Positions 1 through 6,140 of a stretch of DNA of 64,000 nt are shown here, piece after piece. The first letter of the stretch is position 1. Each line of letters begins with the position of its first letter. Source of the DNA: an uncultured Flavobacteriaceae bacterium (GTDB lineage Bacteria > Bacteroidota > Bacteroidia > Flavobacteriales > Flavobacteriaceae); the NCBI GenBank assembly GCA_937136455.1, contig CAKZOO010000113.1, positions 186,001-250,000 of the forward strand, given 5' to 3'. A program made the translations under genes and the position numbers. Below the pieces are notes generated by a model, which did not search any database, was not told the DNA's origin, and saw only the letters and a program-made list of their open reading frames with translations.

Positions 1-382
1 TCTTTATAAATACTTTAACTCCAAGCCCACTTGGACTTACGAATGCAGCAAGAACAAAAGGCAGCTCAGATAGTTTGCTTTTAACAAATTTTACTTGCTC
101 CTTTTCTAAGTGATCATAATCTAAATGAATTACACCATTGTAATCTTTCACATCCTTATTAGACCTTTTTGAATTAAAAGTCGAACATGGAGAAAAGGCA
201 GGGAGTGCCAACTTGTATTTTGAATACAAGTCGACATCTGCTCCTCTTAGAGATTCATTACGATCCCTAAGTTCTGATGAGTGTTTGATTTCAAAAAACA
301 CATCTTCCAAACTAATTTCCTTGAAATTGTTTGGTTGGTCTACACGTTCAAAGGCAGATACCATTAACATACTAGTCTTCAT
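1..382 (-). CDS. VirE N-terminal domain (BT4734-like) protein, partial
   Basis: About 127 residues can be read before the window edge cuts the gene at its 3' end. The visible part matches the BT4734-like/VirE-N domain that opens many Bacteroidota mobile-element primase-type proteins. It has an LPAFSPCSTF stretch (about residues 60-69), an acidic HLDYD motif (about 86-90) and an SPSGLGVK motif (about 116-123). These proteins often continue into a primase/helicase-like (DUF3987) region, which is not visible here. The ATG overlaps the last 11 bases of the upstream HTH gene, suggesting translational coupling. A role in replication or mobilisation of the element is inferred from the family and from the adjacent integrase. 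Confidence 0.75.
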   Translation of the reverse strand, partial: MKTSMLMVSAFERVDQPNNFKEISLEDVFFEIKHSSELRDRNESLRGADVDLYSKYKLALPAFSPCSTFNSKRSNKDVKDYNGVIHLDYDHLEKEQVKFVKSKLSELPFVLAAFVSPSGLGVKVFIK

Positions 383-659
383 CTTTTGTCTTGTTTAATG
401 AAATTAGTGAGTCGAGCACTTCTTCTTCTTTGTAGTACCTTCTGTAACCTTTAGCATAGACCTTGAGGTGTCCCCTCTTGGTCCATTCATTTAGGGTGCT
501 TAAGTTGATCTTAAGCATTTTTGCTGTTTCTTCTCTTGTGAGAAGCCCTGTTGATTTGTAATTAGGGCCAGAAAATTTATTAGAAGCATTTTCTGCAGCT
601 TCACTTAGCATTTGCGAGAACTCATCTCTGCTAAGGTTTTCGATTAAAATGTGTGACAT
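372..659 (-). CDS. Excisionase-type helix-turn-helix protein
   Basis: This is a 95-residue protein starting at the ATG at 659; the GTG at 665 is a less likely start. The C-terminal half (about residues 39-81) is a MerR/HTH_17-like DNA-binding domain with the pattern LTREETAKMLKI, then STLNEWTKRG, then a YRRYYKEEEV wing. This is the domain used by excisionase-like helpers of Bacteroidota integrative elements. It sits between the integrase and the VirE-N gene on the same strand and overlaps the latter by 11 bases. Its likely job is directionality factor or regulator of the element; that is inferred from family and context. Confidence 0.75.
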   Translation of the reverse strand: MSHILIENLSRDEFSQMLSEAAENASNKFSGPNYKSTGLLTREETAKMLKINLSTLNEWTKRGHLKVYAKGYRRYYKEEEVLDSLISLNKTKDED

Positions 660-1020
660 GTGCACAGGTTTTAAAATTAAACTTGCGCCGACTTTTGGTG
701 GAGTAAAAAAGTTGTCTTAGATTTGGTGTGTAAAACTTACCTAAGCCGTTATTTTGGTCCGCCATATTTCGGCTTTTTTTTTGCTCAAAATCTGTCGTTG
801 ATTTCAAGAGTAACAAAGTTGGTGAAATTATGCAGTAGCGTAAAGGCAAAAAACACGGTTTTAAGACAAAGCTTTTAACAACAATTGTTAAAATGTCTCC
901 CGAGGTCAATAAGGTAGTGGGGTTTCAGTGACTTGATGCTATTGATAACATATTCATTGCTACAATAAAAAAGTTATAAAATCTCCTAGAAACGAATCAT
1001 ATACCGATTGGTATGATGTT
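660..1020. other. Gap between HTH and integrase genes (361 bases)
   Basis: No convincing gene was found here; a 92-codon open frame on the minus strand lacks domain-like sequence and was rejected. The gap holds a perfect 9-base inverted repeat with a 3-base spacer (873-893, TTTTAACAA and TTGTTAAAA). It also holds an AAGCCG/CGGCTT stem followed by a T-run on the plus strand (about 735-780). A weak hairpin (ATCATATACC / GGTATGAT, about 996-1018) lies just after the integrase stop. These look like regulatory or terminator elements of the mobile element. Confidence 0.5.
873..893. promoter_or_regulatory. Perfect palindrome, operator-like
   Basis: The 9-base arms TTTTAACAA and TTGTTAAAA are perfectly complementary around a CAA spacer. 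The site lies upstream of the HTH gene and downstream of the integrase, where a dimeric regulator could act. The arms are AT-rich, so chance occurrence cannot be excluded. Confidence 0.35.
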
Positions 1021-2259
1021 TTATTGAAACAATTTTCCTAACTCAACTGATAAATCTGACTGTGTCTTACCAATATACATTAAAAAAGATTGCTCTGTTT
1101 TGTGTCCAGTAGCACTCATTATTAAAGGGGTGCTTATTTTTCCGTAAAAATTAGTAGCAAAAGATTTCCTTCCCACATGAGAAGTTATGAGTTCGTATTT
1201 TGGATACACGCCTTGAACGCCTCTTTGTGAACCGTTTAGAGTTATCTTTTTCTTCCCAGATAGAAGCTCATTAATTTCTGCCAATTCACATACTTTCTTT
1301 ATTAGCTTGTTATAATATGCGTCTTTCATCTTTAAAGGGAATTCTCCATTTCTTTTTTTTAAGATCTCTTTCAATTCTGGATGAACAGGTATGATAACTG
1401 GGGTCTTGGTTTTCTTTTGCTTAATCTCAATGACTTCGACCCCTCTAAGGTTCTTTATATTATCTGCTTTGAAATTTTTAAAATCAGATATTCGTTGGCC
1501 TGAGTAACAACTAATAAGTAGCCAATCTCTTGCAATATCAAGATCTGATCTAAGACCTAACTGTTTTATTTTAAATAATTCCTCTTCATCTAAATAAATA
1601 GAGTCCACCTCTTCCTTTTTTATTTTGAAACTATCTAACTGTGGATTAATACTAAGGCCATTTAAATAGGCGTGTTTACAGACGGATTTAATAACTTTAA
1701 TAGATTTTCCAATTGTATTAGTAGAGTACTTATTTTCTCTACAATAAGCCTCGAAGTTCCTTTGAAACTCTAAATTCACAGTGTCGATGTTTATTGACGC
1801 GATCTTATTTTCTTGATAATAACGAGATAATAACTTCAACACTGTTCTGTATCTCTTATATGTTGATTCTTCAATTTCTGTCTTCTTTATTTCAAGAAAG
1901 AAAGAGAAGTATTTCAAAAGATCAGATGGGAGAGTCTCTGTTGATTTGGGGTGAAAGTATTCATCAACAACGTTTCTATACCAATCTCTATCAATGTTGA
2001 TGAAGTTTTCTCTAGAAAAGGCATCAATTACTCTTATATTCAACCCAGCCATTTGGGCATCAATGTCTTGCTTCTTTTTTAGCTGTTCTGCTTCTTTAAA
2101 CCTTTTCCCGCTGAGCAAATCATCCCAGAATCTTTTATCGACATATATTTCTGTAGGAGCATCATATTGATAGTTCTTATTATTGTGGCTAAAGCGCAGT
2201 CTTGCTGTAAGCTTTGCATACTCTTTTGTAGATCGATAATAGAATTTTATTGAAGCCAT
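1021..2259 (-). CDS. Tyrosine-type site-specific recombinase (integrase)
   Basis: This 412-residue protein has the three-part layout of Bacteroidota element integrases: an N-terminal arm-binding domain (about 1-90), a SAM-like core-binding domain (about 105-205) and a C-terminal catalytic domain. The catalytic set is visible as Arg256 in CYSGQRISD, a Lys near 284-286, His361 and Arg364 in HVGRK, His386 in TGHK, and the nucleophile Tyr395 in FLMYIG. Length and residues indicate an intact enzyme. It would integrate or excise the element extending left of 2.4 kb. The start codon lies just downstream of two sets of phased direct repeats, as expected for arm-type sites or autoregulation. Confidence 0.93.
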   Translation of the reverse strand: MASIKFYYRSTKEYAKLTARLRFSHNNKNYQYDAPTEIYVDKRFWDDLLSGKRFKEAEQLKKKQDIDAQMAGLNIRVIDAFSRENFINIDRDWYRNVVDEYFHPKSTETLPSDLLKYFSFFLEIKKTEIEESTYKRYRTVLKLLSRYYQENKIASINIDTVNLEFQRNFEAYCRENKYSTNTIGKSIKVIKSVCKHAYLNGLSINPQLDSFKIKKEEVDSIYLDEEELFKIKQLGLRSDLDIARDWLLISCYSGQRISDFKNFKADNIKNLRGVEVIEIKQKKTKTPVIIPVHPELKEILKKRNGEFPLKMKDAYYNKLIKKVCELAEINELLSGKKKITLNGSQRGVQGVYPKYELITSHVGRKSFATNFYGKISTPLIMSATGHKTEQSFLMYIGKTQSDLSVELGKLFQ

Positions 2260-2269
2260 ATCATGTTTT

Positions 2270-2297
2270 TGTACGATAAATGTACGAAATTGTACGA
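2270..2297. repeat. Three TGTACGA direct repeats before the integrase
   Basis: TGTACGA occurs at 2270-2276, 2281-2287 and 2291-2297. The 11- and 10-base spacing places the copies on one helical face, just upstream of the integrase start. They are probably arm-type recombinase sites or binding sites for the HTH protein. The function is inferred. Confidence 0.6.
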
Positions 2298-2329
2298 TCT
2301 AATCCAATTCTAAACAATCTATTCCAATT
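2297..2329. repeat. Pair of ATCTAWTCCAATT direct repeats
   Basis: ATCTAATCCAATT (2297-2309) and ATCTATTCCAATT (2317-2329) match at 12 of 13 bases and start 20 bases apart, about two helical turns. They directly follow the TGTACGA set and fit an accessory recombination or regulatory array. Confidence 0.55.
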
Positions 2330-2423
2330 AACAATAACATCTCATATGGACTATATTTATTGGATTTATAGTATATTTGATAAAAACACATCGTTTTCAG
2401 TGACACGTAAAAATGGATATATA

Positions 2424-2446
2424 GAGTACAGGTGGGACCACTACTC
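2424..2446. other. Candidate attachment-site inverted repeat
   Basis: Imperfect 11-base arms, GAGTACAGGTG and GACCACTACTC, surround a central G and match at 8 of 11 positions. The site lies about 165 bases from the integrase start, at the junction with unrelated chromosomal genes. Its size and symmetry fit a tyrosine recombinase core site. No second copy can be seen because the other element end is outside the window. Confidence 0.3.
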
Positions 2447-2451
2447 TAAAT

Positions 2452-2486
2452 AAAGGGATTACAAGTTTTAGATTTGTAGTCCCTTT
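2452..2486 (-). terminator. Rho-independent terminator after the repeat protein gene
   Basis: A 13-base stem (AAAGGGATTACAA / TTGTAGTCCCTTT, one wobble pair) with a 9-base loop lies 7 bases beyond the stop of the minus-strand gene at 2493-4886. T-rich sequence follows on the minus strand. The symmetric A/T flanks would also let it stop plus-strand transcription coming from the element. Confidence 0.75.
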
Positions 2487-2492
2487 AATTCA

Positions 2493-4886
2493 TTATAGGG
2501 CAATAAAGTATGAAAGTTTTATAGTTGTACTTACATCTGCATTAAAAGTCACAATAAATGCGTCATTAATAGAGTTTGCGTCTGTATCTGTAAGAATAAC
2601 ATTCATTACACTATAAGATGTGGTATTTGAAAAAAAGATTATGGATGAGTTAGCCGATGGAATTTCCCCATTTGAAAAGATGTCTGTAAAATATATTGTG
2701 GTAGTTCTAGCGCCCAAAAGAGCTTTTGAATAAACCCCAGTAAACAAACCTAAAGGACTTTTAGAGTTTATCCCACTAGAACTTACTCCATCCAAAAGAT
2801 TCAGCTCTGTAGCAGTAGCAGTAACTTCTGTTCCACTTAGTTGCAATGAATTTGTTTGAATAGTAGCGCTAACTGTATTAAAGGCAACATTAGCGGTATC
2901 ACTAACATCTTGACCAATTGAAACAGTTCCAGAAACCACATCAACTCCTGTTCCACCTGTAATAGCAGCCTGAGCTCTCGCATCAGTAAAGTATTTATTT
3001 GTAGCTCCTTCTGATAGATCATCGGTATCGTGATTGCTTATATCAGAAACAGTTCCGGTAACTGTTCCAATAATATTACCCGTAACATTTCCAATTAGAT
3101 TAGCGTTTACGGTTGTAAAGGTTACTGTGCTGGTTGGTTCAACAGCTTGACCAATAGAGATGGTTCCTGATGATACCCCAACTCCAAGACCAGCATTTAA
3201 TGCATTGTATACTCTAGCATCTGTAAAATATTTATTGGTGGTTCCTTCTACTAAATCATCCGTATCGTGATTGCTCAAATCAGAAACAGTTCCCACTACA
3301 TTACCGGTTAGGTTTCCAGTTACGTTTGAGGTTACTTTATTAAAACTCACATCGTCTGTAGTGTTAACACTTTGACCTATAGAGACTTCGCCATTAGTGA
3401 CTGTTACCCCAGTTCCACCACTAATCGCAGCCTTTGCTCTAGCATCTGTAAAATATTTATTGGTTGCTCCTTCCTCTAAATCATCCGTATCGTGATTGCT
3501 TAAATCAGAAACAGTTCCAATCACATTACCGGTTACATTCCCTGTTAGGTTTGAGGTTACTTTATTAAAACTAACATCGTCTGTTGTATTAACGCTTTGA
3601 CCAATAGAGACCACTCCATTAGTTACTGTTACTCCAGTTCCAGCACTAATCGCAGCCTTTGCTCTGGCATCTGTAAAATATTTATTGGTTGTTCCTTCCT
3701 CTAAATCATCCGTATCGTGATTGCTTAAATCAGAAACAGTTCCAACCACATTACCAGTTAAGTTGCCGGTTACATTACCAGTGACATTCCCTGTGACATT
3801 TGATGAAACTGATTTAAATGTTACATCGTCAGTGGAATTGACACTTTGACCAATAGAGACCACTCCATTAGCAACGGTCACTCCTGTTCCACCACTAATC
3901 GCAGCCTTTGCTCTAGCATCTGTAAAATATTTATTGGTTGTTCCTTCAGTTAGATCATCGGTATCGTGATTGCTTAAATCAGAAACAGTTCCAACCACAT
4001 TACCAGTTAAGTTACCGGTTACATTACCAGTGACATTCCCTATGAGATTTGAAGTAACTGTATTAAATGTTACATCATCTGTGGTATTGACACTCTGTCC
4101 AATTGAAAACGTTCCTCCAGTTAAAGAAACTCCCGTTCCAGCAGTAAACGCTGCTTGGACTCTAGCGTCTGAATAATAAAGATTATTAGTTCCTTCAGCT
4201 AAATTATCAGTTGTGTGATTGTTTAAATCAGAAACAGTTCCAACCACATTACCAGTTAGGTTTCCAGTAACATTACCAGTTAGATTTGAAGTTACCGAAT
4301 TAAATGCTACATCATTTGTAGTATTGACACTCTGTCCAATAGAGATGACTCCATTAGCTACTGTTACTCCAGTTCCTCCACTAATGGCGGCCTGAGCTCT
4401 AGCATCTGAATAGTATAGATTATTAGTTCCTTCAGATAAATCATCAGTAGAATTAGTACTAAAATCTACCGAATTAATAGTGTTTAAAGCATAGAGGGCA
4501 TAGGGAACATAATTAAATTCACTCTGTGAAAAATCCTCAAAATTTAAACAATTTCCTCCGTAATCAATTCTTACAAAAAGGCTTTTTTTAGAACCATTCC
4601 AATTGATATTTGAAAATGAGCCATTGCTTTGACCAGCACCAATAATTAAATCGACTCTTCCATAATCAGAAGTATTTGTTTGGTGTCTCTCAGTATATTC
4701 AATAGCATTTGAATCGTCAACAATTGTAAACTCCATACAAATGGAAGCATTTGCAAGGGGAATTAAATCAGAATTACTGCCAGGAAGTTGTGTTTCGGGA
4801 TTTAGTACTGTAGCCTGATAGGCTATTCCTTGAGCAAATGAAAACTCAATTAATAATAGAAATAATAGTCCTAAATAGTTTTTCAT
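2493..4886 (-). CDS. Secreted repeat protein resembling phage tail fibres
   Basis: This 797-residue protein begins with a signal peptide (about 1-19, ending FAQG) and a roughly 140-residue N-terminal domain. Seven repeats of about 75 residues follow. Each has an EGxxNxYF/YxDARxxAA...GTGV...GxxSIGQxV core preceded by TGNVTGN/VGTVSDLSNHDTDD segments, a pattern seen in tail-fibre and collar-like structural proteins. The C-terminal part (about 675-797) contains ATELNLLDGV, which also recurs in tail fibres, and a final non-repeated beta-rich domain. No T9SS sorting tail is evident. The stop region is followed by a good terminator. The start overlaps the end of the upstream outer-membrane barrel gene by 4 bases, so the two are probably cotranscribed. 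A trimeric surface fibre or adhesin is inferred; the ligand is unknown. Confidence 0.75.
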   Translation of the reverse strand: MKNYLGLLFLLLIEFSFAQGIAYQATVLNPETQLPGSNSDLIPLANASICMEFTIVDDSNAIEYTERHQTNTSDYGRVDLIIGAGQSNGSFSNINWNGSKKSLFVRIDYGGNCLNFEDFSQSEFNYVPYALYALNTINSVDFSTNSTDDLSEGTNNLYYSDARAQAAISGGTGVTVANGVISIGQSVNTTNDVAFNSVTSNLTGNVTGNLTGNVVGTVSDLNNHTTDNLAEGTNNLYYSDARVQAAFTAGTGVSLTGGTFSIGQSVNTTDDVTFNTVTSNLIGNVTGNVTGNLTGNVVGTVSDLSNHDTDDLTEGTTNKYFTDARAKAAISGGTGVTVANGVVSIGQSVNSTDDVTFKSVSSNVTGNVTGNVTGNLTGNVVGTVSDLSNHDTDDLEEGTTNKYFTDARAKAAISAGTGVTVTNGVVSIGQSVNTTDDVSFNKVTSNLTGNVTGNVIGTVSDLSNHDTDDLEEGATNKYFTDARAKAAISGGTGVTVTNGEVSIGQSVNTTDDVSFNKVTSNVTGNLTGNVVGTVSDLSNHDTDDLVEGTTNKYFTDARVYNALNAGLGVGVSSGTISIGQAVEPTSTVTFTTVNANLIGNVTGNIIGTVTGTVSDISNHDTDDLSEGATNKYFTDARAQAAITGGTGVDVVSGTVSIGQDVSDTANVAFNTVSATIQTNSLQLSGTEVTATATELNLLDGVSSSGINSKSPLGLFTGVYSKALLGARTTTIYFTDIFSNGEIPSANSSIIFFSNTTSYSVMNVILTDTDANSINDAFIVTFNADVSTTIKLSYFIAL
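2890..4480 (-). repeat. Seven-unit coding tandem repeat
   Basis: DNA encoding the DARA motif recurs near 2975, 3212, 3437, 3661, 3910, 4159 and 4396, a period of about 220-250 bases. The central copies are very similar at the nucleotide level. That similarity favours copy-number change by recombination. Confidence 0.8.
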
Positions 4887-5515
4887 AATCCTTTAATAAG
4901 CCCAACTGTTAAGAGGCTTCTTTTAAAATTTAAACGCTCTGGTTTTTGATGAGAATTAAAATAATAGGTTTGAGCATAATCCAAAGCCATTGACAACTCA
5001 GCTCCCATATTAAATCGAAGCCCTATACCTATTTGAGGACCAAACAACAATCCGTTAAACTCAGTCTCTTTTGTTAAATTATAACTTTCGTTTAAAAGCG
5101 TTTGGGTTCCCTCTAGAATATGTGCAGCTTCTCCACCTAGATAAACAACAGTACTAATGAAATTACAGTTTGCACAATATTTGTCAGTGTAGATTGTAAA
5201 CATTGGATATTCAATTACCCCACTCAATGACAAATAAGACGATTGATATGATATAGGAACATTGTTTTCAAATGCCTTGGCATTCATTTCTTGATATCTC
5301 AGTCCCGCTTTAAAACTAAAACTATCGTTTCGATTCGATTTGTAATACTTGAATACTCCAACACTTATTCCTGGATCTTGTTCGAACACATCTAAAGATG
5401 TTCTTTGAGAATTTTTATACTCGTATTTGGTTATTGAAGAGCCCACATCCATCCCTATGGCTTGACCAAATAGAGCTAGAGGAAAAAACATTAGTAAAAG
5501 TATTGTAGTTCTCAT
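4883..5515 (-). CDS. Outer-membrane beta-barrel-like protein
   Basis: The ATG at 5515 gives 210 residues beginning with a clear signal peptide (MRTTILLLMFFPLALFGQ). An upstream in-frame start at 5542 would place extra residues before it and is less likely. The mature part alternates polar and hydrophobic residues with many aromatics and Gly-containing turns. It ends in a strand-like segment (RSLLTVGLIKGL), all typical of small outer-membrane barrels of about eight strands. It overlaps the tail-fibre-like gene by 4 bases, so a role anchoring or exporting that protein is plausible but unproven. No specific family is recognised. Confidence 0.65.
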   Translation of the reverse strand: MRTTILLLMFFPLALFGQAIGMDVGSSITKYEYKNSQRTSLDVFEQDPGISVGVFKYYKSNRNDSFSFKAGLRYQEMNAKAFENNVPISYQSSYLSLSGVIEYPMFTIYTDKYCANCNFISTVVYLGGEAAHILEGTQTLLNESYNLTKETEFNGLLFGPQIGIGLRFNMGAELSMALDYAQTYYFNSHQKPERLNFKRSLLTVGLIKGL

Positions 5516-5539
5516 TGAAAATAATTGTTCTAAATTTAT

Positions 5540-5547
5540 CAAAAATA
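5540..5547 (-). promoter_or_regulatory. Promoter -7 element for the barrel/repeat-protein operon
   Basis: TATTTTTG on the minus strand matches the Bacteroidota TAnnTTTG consensus and lies 25 bases upstream of the ATG at 5515. No clear -33 TTG was found. Confidence 0.45.
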
Positions 5548-5553
5548 CTTTGA

Positions 5554-6030
5554 ATGAAAATAAATGGAGTCATAATTATTTTGTTGATATTAGGCTGTAA
5601 CACAGTTTTTTATGCACAATCTAAAGGCTTTGATTTAATTTCAGCGGCTCATATGACCCAATCACCAAGAGGAAGTCAAACCGTAGGACTTCCCATGAGC
5701 ACTACTTCTTTGAGCCAAAACACTCATTTTTACGGTTTTGAACAAGCCTTTATTTCTTTAGATCAAACGATTTCAAAAGACGAATTTAATTTTAAAATAT
5801 ACCCCAATCCCTTTAATGAGATTTTTACCGTGGAACCCTCCTCTAAAATTGAAACGTATAAATTAAAAGTTTACACCCTCGATCAAATAGAGCTTCCAGT
5901 TAGAGTATTTCAAACAGACTCTAAATTAACGGTTCACTTAGAATCCAATCAAACCGGAATACTGTTGGCTTTTATCTCAATCAACAACAAGACTGCTGTT
6001 CGAAAAATCATCAGAACAACCTATAATTAA
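5554..6030 (+). CDS. Short T9SS type A sorting-domain protein
   Basis: This 158-residue protein has a signal peptide (about 1-22, ending YAQ), a short linker, and a C-terminal domain starting at KIYPNPFNEIFTVE (about residue 81). That is the signature of the type A T9SS sorting tail (Por_Secre_tail). The tail directs export across the outer membrane and attachment to the surface. Almost the whole mature protein is linker plus sorting domain, so the cargo is very small. It is transcribed divergently from the barrel/repeat-protein pair. Its function beyond secretion is unknown. Confidence 0.75.
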   Translation: MKINGVIIILLILGCNTVFYAQSKGFDLISAAHMTQSPRGSQTVGLPMSTTSLSQNTHFYGFEQAFISLDQTISKDEFNFKIYPNPFNEIFTVEPSSKIETYKLKVYTLDQIELPVRVFQTDSKLTVHLESNQTGILLAFISINNKTAVRKIIRTTYN

Positions 6031-6140
6031 ATCACTTTACTTTTCCAACGAATAGACTTTGCTTAAGACCTTAATTCTTAGCGCTTTATTTAGTATATTT
6101 AAGTTCTTTATTAACAGCCATTGGCTTTATACCCTTTAAT

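Noticed and set aside
631-909. 92-codon open frame on the minus strand between the HTH and integrase genes
   Set aside because: It overlaps the HTH start, has no domain-like composition, and runs through a hairpin and an inverted repeat.
2400-2450. tRNA gene at the element boundary
   Set aside because: No cloverleaf, anticodon stem or CCA end could be built from the sequence; the dyad is too short.
2890-4480. Regularly spaced repeats that could be mistaken for a CRISPR array
   Set aside because: The period is about 220-250 bases, and the units lie in one long open frame encoding conserved protein repeats.
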